Below, in pieces: positions 10,023-19,724 of a stretch of DNA of 64,000 nucleotides (the stretch's first letter is position 1; every line of letters starts with the position of its first letter). The translations under genes and the position numbers were made by a program. This stretch comes from Imperialibacter sp964351395 (lineage in GTDB: Bacteria; Bacteroidota; Bacteroidia; Cytophagales; Cyclobacteriaceae), in NCBI GenBank assembly GCA_964351395.1, contig CAYGOF010000022.1:19139-83138 (forward strand), read 5' to 3'. The notes below the pieces were generated by a model. It was not told the origin of the DNA. It saw nothing but the letters and a program-made list of their open reading frames with translations, and ran no database searches.

Positions 10023-11315
10023 ATGAAAAGAAGAGTCTTTCTTAAAAATACAGCACTCACAGCCTCGTCCATCGCTTTCCTTTCATCTTCCGCATGGTCG
10101 CGGGTTAAAATCGACCGGCTGAGAACTGCCCACATTGGGGTAGGTGGAATGGGAGGGGAAGACCTCAAATCAATTTCTTCTCACAAACTGGTAGATGTTA
10201 CTGCCTTGTGTGATGTAGATGCGAATAATTTAGCTGCCGCCAACAAGCTTCATAAAGGAGCAAAGACTTTCACTGATTACAGAAGGCTATTTGACGAAAT
10301 CGGTAAGAGCATCGATGCGGTCATCGTGTCGACACCAGACCATACCCATGCCCCTGCCTCCATGTTGGCCATGCAAATGGGCAAGCCTGTTTATTGTCAA
10401 AAGCCTTTGACTCACCATGTGTCGGAAGCTCGTGCCATGCGAAAGATGGCTGAAGACAATAATTTGATCACTCAAATGGGGATACAAATCCACTCATGGA
10501 AACAATACCGCGGCACGGCACAATTGATCCAGTCGGGCATTATCGGGAAAGTGCACACTGTGAGGGCCTGGTCGAACAAAAACTGGGGCTACGACGGTCC
10601 GGCCCCTAAGGGAAGCGATCCTGTTCCTTCTACCCTCAACTGGGACCTTTGGCTTGGCACATCGCCTAAAAGGGAATACAAAACAGACATTTATCACCCC
10701 GGCAACTGGAGAAAACTGCTCGACTATGGTTGCGGAACTCTGGGTGACATGGGTGTGCATATTTTCGATACACCTTACACAGCCCTTGCGCTAGATGTAC
10801 CCAAAACCATCACCAACGAGTGCCGGAAGCCTACTGGATTTGGCCACCCTGAAAAAAACGTGGTGACTTATGAATTCCCTGGTACCGCTTATACTGCTGA
10901 CACCCTTAAGTGGGTGTGGTACGATGGCGTGACTGCCCCTGATTCACACGAAGAACTGACCATGCCCAATGGCGACAAGTTGCCTAGCCAGGGCGCCATG
11001 TTCATTGGAGAAAAAGGCCGCCTATTGCTGCCACATATCGATTACCCAAAACTGATCGTTGAAGGCAAGTACGAAAAATTCGAATTCCCGGAGCTTCCAG
11101 AGGCTGATCATTACCACCAGTTTGTGGACACTTGCCTTGGCACTGACAAAACTAGCGCTCCCTTTTCTTACGCAGCCCGATTAACGGAAGCAATTTTACT
11201 TGGCGTGGTGGCCAATCGCTTCCCGAATGAAACACTGCATTGGAACAATGGCACTCAAAAATTCGACGAAGCCAAAGCCAATAAACTTTTGGAAGTACCT
11301 TACAGAAAATTTTAA
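10023..11315 (+). CDS. Gfo/Idh/MocA-family oxidoreductase, exported
   Basis: 430 aa. The N-terminus MKRRVFLKNTALTASS has a twin-arginine-like signal (RRVFLK), so the folded enzyme is probably exported with its cofactor. The Rossmann motif is GVGGMGG near residues 38-44, followed by the conserved D-H-T-H-A segment (STPDHTHAPASM). The catalytic-loop lysine appears as CQKPLTH rather than the usual EKP, a variant common in the exported Bacteroidota/Planctomycetes subgroup. Members oxidise or reduce sugars or cyclitols with NAD(P). A TIM-barrel sugar isomerase-like gene lies 1.6 kb downstream on the other strand, which fits a sugar-modification role. Substrate unknown. Confidence 0.88.
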   Translation: MKRRVFLKNTALTASSIAFLSSSAWSRVKIDRLRTAHIGVGGMGGEDLKSISSHKLVDVTALCDVDANNLAAANKLHKGAKTFTDYRRLFDEIGKSIDAVIVSTPDHTHAPASMLAMQMGKPVYCQKPLTHHVSEARAMRKMAEDNNLITQMGIQIHSWKQYRGTAQLIQSGIIGKVHTVRAWSNKNWGYDGPAPKGSDPVPSTLNWDLWLGTSPKREYKTDIYHPGNWRKLLDYGCGTLGDMGVHIFDTPYTALALDVPKTITNECRKPTGFGHPEKNVVTYEFPGTAYTADTLKWVWYDGVTAPDSHEELTMPNGDKLPSQGAMFIGEKGRLLLPHIDYPKLIVEGKYEKFEFPELPEADHYHQFVDTCLGTDKTSAPFSYAARLTEAILLGVVANRFPNETLHWNNGTQKFDEAKANKLLEVPYRKF

Positions 11316-11319
11316 TGCA

Positions 11320-11364
11320 GAAAGGGTGGCTGAGTGAGCTCATCATCAAGGCGCCCTTTCCTTT
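11320..11364 (+). terminator. hairpin terminator candidate after the oxidoreductase
   Basis: GAAAGGG (11320-11326) pairs perfectly with CCCTTTC (11354-11360); the loop contains the palindrome TGAGCTCA that could fold further. A short T-rich CTTT follows. It begins five bases after the stop codon and ends before the next gene start, so it probably separates the two genes. Confidence 0.5.
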
Positions 11365-11391
11365 AGCAAACCATTGGCCACTATCATCAAC

Positions 11392-12915
11392 ATGAATATC
11401 GAAAGGCTCTTTCTTGCACTATTGGTTGGTCTTTTACTTACCAATGCTGGGTTTTCACAGTCAAAATCAAAAAGTAAATCTCCAGCTTCTGATTTAGATG
11501 CCCTGATTGTGCAGGGAATGAAGGATTGGGAAATCCCTGGAATGGCCGTGGTAGTAGTGAAAAACGGTGAAGTTGTTTTCAAGAGACCGTACGGAGTAAA
11601 AAGTATTAGCAAAAAGGACCCTGTGGACGAAAATACTTTGTTCAATATGGGCTCAACAACGAAAGCACTTATTGCCATGTCGGTGGGCATACTTGTCGAT
11701 CGGGGCCAACTCGAATGGGAAGATAAGGTCATTGACCACATGCCTTCTTTTCGACTTTCAGATCCGTACATAACAGCTGAAGCAAGAGTGAAAGACCTGT
11801 TGACCCATAATCTGGGAATTGGGGATGCCGACCTGATTTGGATAGTGGACAGTCTGTCGACGGAAGAAACACTAAAGAAATTCCAGTTGGCAGAAAAGGC
11901 CTATCCACTCAGGGGCGGGTTTATTTACCAGAACCTAATGTATGCTGAAGCGGGAGAACTGATCCAAGCAGTCAGTGGACAACATTGGACCGGTTTTGTG
12001 GAGGAAAACCTTTTCAAACCACTTGGTTTCACAAGAACAGTGGCAAAATCAGTCGATATTTTGAAAGCAGGCAATTATACAACCCCTCATTACGACGACC
12101 CTGACGAGGGAGTAGTAGAAGTTGGCTATACCTTCTCTGATCAGATCGGGGCCGCCGGCATGATATGGGCCAGCATCAATGACATGGGCAACTACTTACA
12201 GTTCCTGACTAACGATGGCGTTTACAAAGGCGACACCATCCTGCAACCTGCTACATTCAAATACCTTTTTAAAGCTCATAGTTTCGTTGGTGAAGACTTC
12301 TTTTATCCCACGCAGGCGCTTACTCACCCTGATTGGATGACCTATGGACTGGGATGGTTTCAACAAAACTACAAGGGCAAAAAACTCGACTTTCACACAG
12401 GCAGTATTGCAGGACTTATAGCCATTGCTGCCGTGATGCACGATGAGAATACGGCAGTTTATGTGCTCTGCAACCTAGATCATGCCGAATTGCGGCACGC
12501 TGTTATGTTCAAGGCATTAGACCTTTATGCGTTTAACGATAATAGCCGCGATTGGCACAAGGAGATCTTTGATCTTTATTCGGGTTTTAAGCAGCAATCG
12601 TTAATTGCTGCGAAAAAGGTTGAAGAAGCACGAGTGCTTAACACGAAGCCTACTTTAGCATTGGAAGCTTACGCCGGCACTTACCAGCACAAAATGTATG
12701 GAACAGTAAAAGTAACCGCTACTAGCGCCGGCCTGTCTTTCAATTTCAACGACTACTTGTATCAGGAAGCGGCACACTGGCACTACGATACTTTCAGAGC
12801 TCCTAAGCATCCAAAATGGCGTTTTGAACTGATGTATGACTTCAATATCGGACCAGATGCTCAGGTGCAAGACATGAATGTGTTTGGGCAGCGATTTGTG
12901 AGGGTAAAAGAATAA
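11392..12915 (+). CDS. serine hydrolase of the class C beta-lactamase fold
   Basis: 507 aa from the ATG at 11392, where a good signal peptide begins (MNIERLFLALLVGLLLTNAGFSQS); an ATG at 11374 would put six extra residues before it. The family triad motifs are present: SxxK as STTK at residues 88-91, YxN in FIYQNLMY, and HTG in DFHTGSIAG. A C-terminal lipocalin-like DUF3471 region follows (from about 400). These are periplasmic esterases, D-aminopeptidases or peptidases rather than resistance enzymes. The stop lies two bases from the end of the convergent TIM-barrel gene. Substrate unknown. Confidence 0.85.
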   Translation: MNIERLFLALLVGLLLTNAGFSQSKSKSKSPASDLDALIVQGMKDWEIPGMAVVVVKNGEVVFKRPYGVKSISKKDPVDENTLFNMGSTTKALIAMSVGILVDRGQLEWEDKVIDHMPSFRLSDPYITAEARVKDLLTHNLGIGDADLIWIVDSLSTEETLKKFQLAEKAYPLRGGFIYQNLMYAEAGELIQAVSGQHWTGFVEENLFKPLGFTRTVAKSVDILKAGNYTTPHYDDPDEGVVEVGYTFSDQIGAAGMIWASINDMGNYLQFLTNDGVYKGDTILQPATFKYLFKAHSFVGEDFFYPTQALTHPDWMTYGLGWFQQNYKGKKLDFHTGSIAGLIAIAAVMHDENTAVYVLCNLDHAELRHAVMFKALDLYAFNDNSRDWHKEIFDLYSGFKQQSLIAAKKVEEARVLNTKPTLALEAYAGTYQHKMYGTVKVTATSAGLSFNFNDYLYQEAAHWHYDTFRAPKHPKWRFELMYDFNIGPDAQVQDMNVFGQRFVRVKE

Positions 12916-12917
12916 AC

Positions 12918-14051
12918 TCAGCTCAATTCCTTCATCTCCACCACCTTCACGTCCTTTTTATCAGGTTGCTTTAGAGGCATATTTTTGCTCTGATCGTAAG
13001 CATAGCCGTTTTGAGTCAGCGGCCAAAGCATTGGCGACAAAAACAGTAAACTGGCTTTGTAACCCTGCATGATGGCACCTTCGTTGCCGGTGGCTTTGGA
13101 AAGCTTTGCTTCATTTTCCATCTCATAGGGCCCATTGAAGCCCCGCTGATTGAGCGTATCGATAAACTTCCTCCAATCCATGCTGTCTGAGCCACCAAAG
13201 CCGGGCATCATCGCTTCATAGTTATGCCGGTCCCAGCTATGAGCCGCAATTGGAACTTCTGCCTTTTCGGCAAGGCCTTTGTTAACTGTCTGCATTGGAT
13301 ACATGCCCCCCCAATGTGTGCGGGTGGCATTATCGAGGTTACGAGTAGCCTTCACATGAATCCGATGCAGCCTTTCAATATCCATTGCTTTAATTACTTC
13401 GGCTGGATCAATGTTTTGCCAAACATCATGAGAGGGGTCGTAGATTTCACCATGTGCCTTACTGGGAATGAGTTCATACATCAACTTGCGGGCTGCCAAT
13501 ACACCCGGTAGGTTATTGAAAGTCCCGGTAAAGCCTTCCGACCGCCAGCCTTCCATCGGGCAGTTTTCGTATAAAATGGTCACCCCAAGGTCTTCGGCAT
13601 ATTTCACAATGGGTGTGAAAATGCGAGCATATTCATCCAGGTTTTTCTGAAAGCCACCCTCGGTATTTCCCATTTCGTGGTTATAACCAACAAAGGTGCC
13701 CACCTTCACGTCGTTCTCATCGCCACCGAGTAAATGGGCGATTCGAATCAACTTCAAAAGATGGTTCTGGTTGTTCACTCTTTCAGCCTCATCGCCTCCA
13801 ATCAGGTTTTCAAAAGCGCCGATTGAAAGTTTCAACTTATCGGCATTGAACAGGTCGATGATGCGAGCCGCTTCCTCTGGTCCGAAGCTCTCATAATCAA
13901 GATGAGTGGCCACGTGATCCTGCCGGGTACCATCACGTCGAAACACGCAAAGGTCTAGACCTTGAACGTCTGCTTCTTTTGCCTTATCAATGATTTGCTC
14001 CAGCGTCAGGTAGTCGAAAGCGGAAGTCATAAACCAAAGTTGATTGTTCAT
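12918..14051 (-). CDS. sugar phosphate isomerase/epimerase-like TIM barrel
   Basis: 377 aa from MNNQLWFMTSAFDYLTLEQ; an upstream in-frame ATG at 14093 would add 14 residues without family character. The sequence fits the xylose isomerase-like/AP endonuclease 2 superfamily: ILYENCPMEGW with a metal-ligand Glu, GEIYDPSHDVW with Asp/His, HRIHVKATRN with His, and a final metal Glu in NGPYEMENEAK. Such proteins isomerise or epimerise sugars or cyclitols using a divalent metal, often working with Gfo/Idh/MocA dehydrogenases such as the one at 10 kb. No signal peptide, so cytoplasmic. Confidence 0.82.
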   Translation of the reverse strand: MNNQLWFMTSAFDYLTLEQIIDKAKEADVQGLDLCVFRRDGTRQDHVATHLDYESFGPEEAARIIDLFNADKLKLSIGAFENLIGGDEAERVNNQNHLLKLIRIAHLLGGDENDVKVGTFVGYNHEMGNTEGGFQKNLDEYARIFTPIVKYAEDLGVTILYENCPMEGWRSEGFTGTFNNLPGVLAARKLMYELIPSKAHGEIYDPSHDVWQNIDPAEVIKAMDIERLHRIHVKATRNLDNATRTHWGGMYPMQTVNKGLAEKAEVPIAAHSWDRHNYEAMMPGFGGSDSMDWRKFIDTLNQRGFNGPYEMENEAKLSKATGNEGAIMQGYKASLLFLSPMLWPLTQNGYAYDQSKNMPLKQPDKKDVKVVEMKELS

Positions 14052-14131
14052 AGTGGGAGGAGTTGTTCGATGTAGGCTAAAAGTAACCAACACCTAAACA
14101 ATTCAAAAGACTTCACTCATTCAACGGCAGA

Positions 14132-16495
14132 TCATTCATGCCGAAGCACATCAGCAGGGTTGGTAGTAGCACTGCTGATCGACTGGTACAAAATGGTGGT
14201 GAGTGTAATCCCCAGGGTCAGCACTGCCACTACCATCAACATCATTGGCTGGACCGTGATGCGATAGGCATACTCCTCTAACCATTGGCTCATCAGCCAA
14301 TAGCCAATCGGCAAACCGATGATATTAGCTACAATGACCCAGCCAAGAAACCTTTTGGAGAAAGCAAAGATAATTTGCTGCATAGTAGCTCCAAGCACCT
14401 TACGGAGTCCTATTTCTCTTCTCATCTGTGCAGCCACAAACGACGCCAGACCAAATAATCCAATGCTGGAAATCAAAATGGCTATAACAGAGAATGAGGT
14501 AAATAGCTGACTCATCTGGGTTTCTTTTTCATACACTTCATTGAACTCCTGATCAAGGAAAGAATAATCGAAAGGCTGATTTGGGATTGCTTGCTCCCAA
14601 ATTGATTGTACGCTGGCCAGCGATTCCTGCAAATCAGCTCCCGAAATTCTCACCAGCACATTATTGCCTCTCCGAGGGCTTAATGATATCACTTGCGGTC
14701 CGATTTCAGCGTTCATTTTCTCAAAGTGATAGTTCTTCACCACACCTACGATCTTTCCTTCATTTTTCCATAGTCTGAACCTTTCGCCAACAAGCTCTTC
14801 CGGCGAACGCCCAATAAGTTTGGCCATCGATTCATTAATGAGAACATTGGTGGTATCCGTAGAAAAATCTCTGGAATGGGTCCTGCCTGCCACGAGTTCA
14901 ATGCCGAGTGTTTCCACGAAGTTGTAACCAGTGTTAATGAAGTATACATTCACATCAGCTTCCGGGTCTTTTCCTTCCCAATCCATATTACCAGTTGAAT
15001 AGCCACCATCAACTGGTACCTGATCAGCCACAGTGAGGCTCAGTATTTCCGGATACCTTGCTGCATTTGCCTCAAGAGCCTGGTAAGTGGACCGTGGGTC
15101 GCCCTTCACGTCCAGGTAAATCACATTTTCCAGCTTGTAGCCCAGGTCTTTGTTTTTCATAAAAAAAAGCTGCCTATTCACTACGATTGTAGAGAGTATA
15201 AGGACAGTAGAGAGCGTAAACTGAAGAATAACCAGCACCTTTCGAAATAGACTACCCTGAAGCTTGACAGTTCCCTTCAAGACGTCCACAGGTTTAAAAG
15301 AAGAGAGATACAAAGCCGGATAAATACCAGCGAAAATGCCCGTGAGTAAAACAATAGCAGCCAAACCGATTGCAAACATCGCATCTACATCAGTCCAGAG
15401 CAGCTGTTTGCCCGATGCTATATTGAACCACGGCAGAAGTACAGCAGCCAAGCCCAAAGCCACAATTGAAGAGGCCAAAGCTAATACGAGCGACTCCACC
15501 AAATACTGCCCAATCAGCTGATTTCTCAAAGCGCCTATCGACTTTCTCACCCCTATTTCCTTGGCTCTTTTCATCGCCCGGGCTGTTGAAAGGTTAGTGA
15601 AATTGATACAAGCGATCAACAAGATGAAGATGGCCGCGATCACAAATATTCTTAAATAGGTTGTAGGGTCATTTTTTCCATTGAGTGCAGTAAGGTGTAA
15701 GTCCGAAAAAGGCAGCAAAAACAATTCGACGTTAGACCCCTCATTATGAGTTTTTACCTCATCTTTAAGTGCCGCCGCTAGCAATTCCGCATCGACACCT
15801 TCGGCCAGCTTGACAAAAGTCTTTAAAGCGTTAGAGCCCCAATCTTTTTCTACCCAGCTGCCCCATTTTTCAACGAGAAATTGATAGGGTAGAATCGCAT
15901 GAAATTTCAAACTGGATTGTCGGGGTGGGTTTTCCACTACGCCGCTAACCGCTACGTTCCATTTGTCGTCGAGACGGATTGTTTGCCCGACAATGTGCTG
16001 CTGCTCCCAGTCACTCCCAAAATACTTGACCGCCAGAGCTCTGGTAATGACTACCGAGCTGGGGTCAGCGAGAAGTGTCTCCTTATTTCCCCTTAAAACA
16101 GAAAATGAAAAAACATCGAAGAAACGCTGATCGGTCAAATATATATTATCCTCATTCAGAAGCAGGTCGCCAACTCTAATATTGAAGGTCGTTGAGGAAA
16201 AACGCACTGCGTGTGCAATTTCCGAATACTTTTCCTGAATGGTTGGTGCCAAAGGACCCGGCGTGTAGTAAGAAAAGACACTCTGGTTACTGTTGGTAAA
16301 CTCCTGATGCTCATACACGTAATAGATACGTTCCACTTCCTCATGAAATTTATCAAAAGAAAGCTCGTCTTTCACCCACAAAAAAATAAATAAGACAGTG
16401 GTCAGTCCAACCGAAAGACCAAGAACATTGACAACCGAAAAAAGTCTTTCTCTGCGAAGGACTCGCAAAGCGATGGTGAAGTAGTTTTTGAACAT
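14132..16495 (-). CDS. MacB/FtsX-type ABC transporter permease
   Basis: 787 aa beginning MFKNYFTIALRVLRRER, the standard family start. It has an N-terminal membrane helix (about 20-40), a periplasmic core domain, an FtsX domain with FTNLSTARAMKRAKEIGVRKS in the first cytoplasmic loop, then the repeated half ending with ASFVAAQMRREIGLRKVLGA and three helices. These paired ARAMKRAKEIG(V/L)RK loops contact the ATPase in MacB-type systems, yet no ATPase gene is adjacent. Similar architecture to the permease at 5292-7685 but clearly divergent. Cargo unknown. Confidence 0.9.
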   Translation of the reverse strand: MFKNYFTIALRVLRRERLFSVVNVLGLSVGLTTVLFIFLWVKDELSFDKFHEEVERIYYVYEHQEFTNSNQSVFSYYTPGPLAPTIQEKYSEIAHAVRFSSTTFNIRVGDLLLNEDNIYLTDQRFFDVFSFSVLRGNKETLLADPSSVVITRALAVKYFGSDWEQQHIVGQTIRLDDKWNVAVSGVVENPPRQSSLKFHAILPYQFLVEKWGSWVEKDWGSNALKTFVKLAEGVDAELLAAALKDEVKTHNEGSNVELFLLPFSDLHLTALNGKNDPTTYLRIFVIAAIFILLIACINFTNLSTARAMKRAKEIGVRKSIGALRNQLIGQYLVESLVLALASSIVALGLAAVLLPWFNIASGKQLLWTDVDAMFAIGLAAIVLLTGIFAGIYPALYLSSFKPVDVLKGTVKLQGSLFRKVLVILQFTLSTVLILSTIVVNRQLFFMKNKDLGYKLENVIYLDVKGDPRSTYQALEANAARYPEILSLTVADQVPVDGGYSTGNMDWEGKDPEADVNVYFINTGYNFVETLGIELVAGRTHSRDFSTDTTNVLINESMAKLIGRSPEELVGERFRLWKNEGKIVGVVKNYHFEKMNAEIGPQVISLSPRRGNNVLVRISGADLQESLASVQSIWEQAIPNQPFDYSFLDQEFNEVYEKETQMSQLFTSFSVIAILISSIGLFGLASFVAAQMRREIGLRKVLGATMQQIIFAFSKRFLGWVIVANIIGLPIGYWLMSQWLEEYAYRITVQPMMLMVVAVLTLGITLTTILYQSISSATTNPADVLRHE

Positions 16496-16545
16496 GGCGA
16501 AATTGAGTTTTAGTGGTTACTCAATTTCCAGTCAGTAGTTACCGC

Positions 16546-17061
16546 TTAGGCAATGTTTTTTTTCTGATAAACGATTTCCTCTTCTTCTTTGGTCATCTTC
16601 AATTGCTTGCTAATCCGCCTCATTTCTGGACGAACCTGAGCGAAAATGATGAGCATACCCAGATACAATAACACGAAAAAAGTCATCCTGGTAAGGTAAA
16701 GACCAGTGACGGCCATAATCGTCGCAGCTTCCATGCAGCTGTACTGGATCACCGTGGCATGAAGAAATAGGTCAAGTCTTTCGCGCAGAGAGGTGAGAGA
16801 TTTAAGAGGTTGAATCTCCTGCTTATATAGTCGCATCCCTAATATCACATTACCGAAAGCAAAAACAGCAAGTATCGCTGTGATCGTGGGATTCAATTCG
16901 GCGCCAAAAGGAGGTGTCAGGGCACCTTCCTGCATTTGCAGGTATACAATAATAAAAGGGACCATGGGAAGTGCCGCCAGCAAATAGAAGACTAGTGAAA
17001 GCCTGAAATAATATTGGTCGGCGGTTTTGTAATCAAAAGGCTTGATCCGAGGCAGATTCAT
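16546..17061 (-). CDS. membrane protein of unknown function
   Basis: 171 aa from MNLPRIKPFDYKTADQYY (ATG at 17059-17061); an in-frame ATG at 17175 would add 38 residues that look like translated leader. Four hydrophobic segments can be seen (about 22-42, 62-80, 104-124, 128-146), with a charged C-terminal tail KQLKMTKEEEEIVYQKK. I do not recognise a family. It lies upstream of the ABC permease in the same direction (50 bases apart), so it could share a transcript with it. Confidence 0.65.
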   Translation of the reverse strand: MNLPRIKPFDYKTADQYYFRLSLVFYLLAALPMVPFIIVYLQMQEGALTPPFGAELNPTITAILAVFAFGNVILGMRLYKQEIQPLKSLTSLRERLDLFLHATVIQYSCMEAATIMAVTGLYLTRMTFFVLLYLGMLIIFAQVRPEMRRISKQLKMTKEEEEIVYQKKNIA

Positions 17062-17260
17062 AGTTACGATTTGGCTGCAAAGGTAAAACAAAACCTGATT
17101 GTTAGTACCAGTATGCGGAGACACTCGCAAGAACATCAGTTTATTGTGCACAATAAGGTGAAAAAGACAGGACAATTAAACCTACTTTCCAGATCACAGT
17201 TTTAGCCTCATAGAGTCTTTTTGAAAAATGAGGCTATATTGAACACCCAACCTAAAAACT

Positions 17261-18595
17261 ATGAAGCGCTCCTTTCCACATCCTATCATGATCATGCTGC
17301 TGTTCATTGCGCTAGCTACGTCGCTCACCTGGCTTATTCCAGCCGGGCAATATGATCGGGTCTCGGATGACGCGACGGGCCGTGAGGTGGTGGTCCAGGG
17401 GAGTTACCACACGATTGACAATCAGCCGGTGTCTTTTTTTGACATGTTGGTGGCTGTTCCTCAGGGCATCGTCAGTAGTGCGGATGTCATTGCCTTCATT
17501 CTAATATTAGGCGGTTGCTTTTACGTGATTGAGAAAACCGGGGCTTTTAATGAAGCGCTGGGTTGGCTGGTTACCAAATTTAAGAATGCCGAATTGGCTC
17601 TGATGGTTTTTGTGGGTATCGTCTTCGCCATTGGTGGTGCGCTCAATGGCCTCGCTGAAGAGGTAATTGCTATGATGCCAATTATTCTTTTGCTCACGGC
17701 TAAAACCGGGTATACCAGGGAGGCTGCGGTAGCGATAAGTTTTGGAAGTGCCAATATTGGTGGCTCATTTGGTCCATCGAACCCTTTTGTAGTTTTGATC
17801 GCTCAAAAGGTAGCCGGAGTGGAGCCATTCTCGGACAGCCTCTTTCGAATCGTTTTCACAGTCACTGCGCTGGCTATTTGGATTTTCTTTGTGCTAAAAT
17901 ACGGCAAGTCAAAGGAAGGGAGTAATATGGATTCAGCCGACTCCTCTCCTGAATTGTCGGTAAGGTCTGTAGTTATACTAACCCTGTTATTAGTCACTTT
18001 TGGCTTCATGATCTACGGCGCCGTCAAGCTTGAATGGGACTTCATGCAGATGTCTGCTCCATTTTTTGCCCTGGGCATCGTTTCCGGCGTTATCGGAAAA
18101 ATGGGCTTTAATGGGACTGGAGAGGCCTATACTGCTGGCTTCAAAGACATGGTATTTGCATGCGTGGTCGTAGGATTTGCCAGGGCTATTTTTCTGATCA
18201 TGCAGGATGGGATGATTGTGGATACCCTCGTGCATGCCCTATTCTCTCCTCTCAATGGACTACCTCAAATGGTCACTGCAGTGGGAATGATGGCCTCACA
18301 CATCATTATTCATATCCCGGTCCCAAGTACTTCCGGGCAAGCAATGCTTACCATGCCATTGCTGGCACCCATAGCCGACCTTACGGGTATGTCGAGGCAA
18401 ATTGTGGTGTTGGCCTACCAATATGGTGCCGGGCTTACCGACCTTATCACTCCTACCAATGGCACAATGATGGCAGTTATTGCTGCAGCAGGCGTCGCCT
18501 ATGACGACTGGTTCAGGTTTATCTGGAAAGCCGTATTGTTAGTTTTTGGTATGGCTGCGATAGCGCTCATTATGGCCGTTTTCATTAATATTTAA
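17261..18595 (+). CDS. YfcC/DcuC-family basic amino acid or dicarboxylate transporter
   Basis: 444 aa with about 11-12 membrane helices. The start MKRSFPHPIMIMLLFIALATSLTWLIPAGQYDR and the segments GGALNGLAEEVIAMMPI, SFGSANIGGSFGPSNPF and HIIIHIPVPSTSGQAML are typical of the YfcC (COG1288) group of the C4-dicarboxylate/arginine-ornithine transporter superfamily. The last motif resembles the substrate loop seen in short-chain fatty acid and peptide carriers as well. It stands alone, divergent from the membrane gene at 16.5-17.1 kb. Substrate cannot be fixed from sequence. Confidence 0.82.
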   Translation: MKRSFPHPIMIMLLFIALATSLTWLIPAGQYDRVSDDATGREVVVQGSYHTIDNQPVSFFDMLVAVPQGIVSSADVIAFILILGGCFYVIEKTGAFNEALGWLVTKFKNAELALMVFVGIVFAIGGALNGLAEEVIAMMPIILLLTAKTGYTREAAVAISFGSANIGGSFGPSNPFVVLIAQKVAGVEPFSDSLFRIVFTVTALAIWIFFVLKYGKSKEGSNMDSADSSPELSVRSVVILTLLLVTFGFMIYGAVKLEWDFMQMSAPFFALGIVSGVIGKMGFNGTGEAYTAGFKDMVFACVVVGFARAIFLIMQDGMIVDTLVHALFSPLNGLPQMVTAVGMMASHIIIHIPVPSTSGQAMLTMPLLAPIADLTGMSRQIVVLAYQYGAGLTDLITPTNGTMMAVIAAAGVAYDDWFRFIWKAVLLVFGMAAIALIMAVFINI

Positions 18596-18679
18596 CCCAC
18601 TTCAGCACCTCTTTCCGGCCCCTCGTCGTGAAAAATATTTGCACAAAACGCAACCATTGTAAATCTTTGTCGTACATTG

Positions 18680-18701
18680 ATATCATATTAATATCATATT
18701 A
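18680..18701. repeat. tandem 11-bp repeat in the SPFH operon leader
   Basis: ATATCATATTA occurs twice head to tail (18680-18690 and 18691-18701), ending 12 bases before the SPFH start codon. The junction forms a short palindrome ATTAAT. The position suggests an operator; the ribbon-helix-helix protein encoded at the end of the same operon would be a natural candidate to bind it, since such proteins recognise tandem or inverted half-sites. This link is inference. Confidence 0.5.
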
Positions 18702-18713
18702 ACTCATTCTGAT

Positions 18714-19568
18714 ATGGAAACTGAAAAAATTAATTCACCTACATCCGGCTATCCTATGTTTGCGCTATTTCTACTTTTTCTCGTCGGAGGTATTTTGGGC
18801 CTTGCGGTAGCCCGAATGCCCTTGTCAGCCATTTTTATTGTGTTGACTGTATTTATGATTCCGGGGTTTTTCTTTGTAAACCCCAACGAGTCCCGGGTAC
18901 TCACCCTTTTTGGTGAATACAAGGGTACCGTCAAAAGCAATGGCTTCTTCTGGGTCAACCCACTTTTTCAAAAACAGAAGATTTCCCTTCGTGCCCGTAA
19001 TTTCGACAGTGAAAGACTGAAAGTAAACGACAAGCTGGGCAATCCTGTCATGATCAGCGTGATCCTCGTGTGGAAGGTGAAGGAGACCTTCAAAGCCGCT
19101 TTCGAGGTGGATGATTATGTAAGCTTTGTAAGAGTGCAGACAGATGCGGCAGTCCGCAAGCTGGCAGGTCGCTACCCCTACGACAACTTCGACGACCATG
19201 AGGAAGAAGTCTCGCTAAGGTCGGGATTGGAAGAGGTGAATCACAACCTGGAAAAAGAATTGGAAGAGCGGCTTGACATCGCAGGCATTGAAGTGCTCGA
19301 AGCCCGAATTGGTTACCTGGCCTATGCAGAAGAAATTGCTCAGGCTATGTTAAAGCGCCAACAAGCGACTGCCATTGTTTCTGCCAGATTCAAAATAGTG
19401 GAAGGTGCTGTGGGGATGGTGGAAACTGCGCTTGCTGAACTTTCGAAGAAGCAAATCATCGACCTTGATGAAGAGAAAAAAGCGGCCATGGTCAGCAACC
19501 TGATGGTGGTACTTTGCTCCGATAGGGACACCACTCCGGTCATCAATACAGGAACCCTAAATCACTAA
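18714..19568 (+). CDS. SPFH/band 7 domain membrane protein
   Basis: 284 aa. Two adjacent hydrophobic stretches at about 16-50 anchor the protein, followed by PGFFFVNPNESRVLTLFGEYKGTV, the start of an SPFH (stomatin/prohibitin/flotillin/HflK) domain running to about residue 205. The rest is a helical coiled region rich in Ala/Glu (EEIAQAMLKRQQATAIVSARFKIVEGAV). SPFH proteins assemble into rings in the membrane and organise proteases or lipid microdomains. It leads a four-gene operon: the next start is four bases after its stop. The whole set, ending in a small DNA-binding protein, recurs with SPFH genes in Bacteroidota to my recollection. Confidence 0.88.
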   Translation: METEKINSPTSGYPMFALFLLFLVGGILGLAVARMPLSAIFIVLTVFMIPGFFFVNPNESRVLTLFGEYKGTVKSNGFFWVNPLFQKQKISLRARNFDSERLKVNDKLGNPVMISVILVWKVKETFKAAFEVDDYVSFVRVQTDAAVRKLAGRYPYDNFDDHEEEVSLRSGLEEVNHNLEKELEERLDIAGIEVLEARIGYLAYAEEIAQAMLKRQQATAIVSARFKIVEGAVGMVETALAELSKKQIIDLDEEKKAAMVSNLMVVLCSDRDTTPVINTGTLNH

Positions 19569-19571
19569 GCC

Positions 19572-19724
19572 ATGAACAAATACAAATTCTTAAAAAAAGG
19601 AGTTTTTGAAAGCCTGGATAAGTTTGAAAAGAAACTTAATGAAAAGGTGACTGAAGGTTGGAGAGTGGTGAATTTTACAAACGACCATGATGGTATCGTT
19701 GTATTGCTTGAAAGAATACGGTAA
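19572..19724 (+). CDS. small DUF4177-like protein
   Basis: A 50-aa frame starting three bases after the SPFH stop. The sequence begins MNKYKFLKKG, has a helical middle (ESLDKFEKKLNEK), and ends EGWRVVNFTNDHDG-IVVLLER. The pattern 'YKF ... LNE..EGWRVV ... VVLLER' matches the compact DUF4177 fold (strand-helix-strands with a conserved GW). Its TAATG junction with the next gene means the stop and start share one base, a sign of translational coupling, which supports it being a real gene. Function unknown. Confidence 0.75.
   Translation: MNKYKFLKKGVFESLDKFEKKLNEKVTEGWRVVNFTNDHDGIVVLLERIR

Noticed and set aside
11392..12915. Beta-lactamase (antibiotic resistance) for this gene and for the one at 30064-31686
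   Set aside because: Both have the SxxK/YxN/HTG motifs of the wider serine hydrolase family, extra C-terminal domains and lengths above 500 aa, unlike true AmpC enzymes of about 380 aa.
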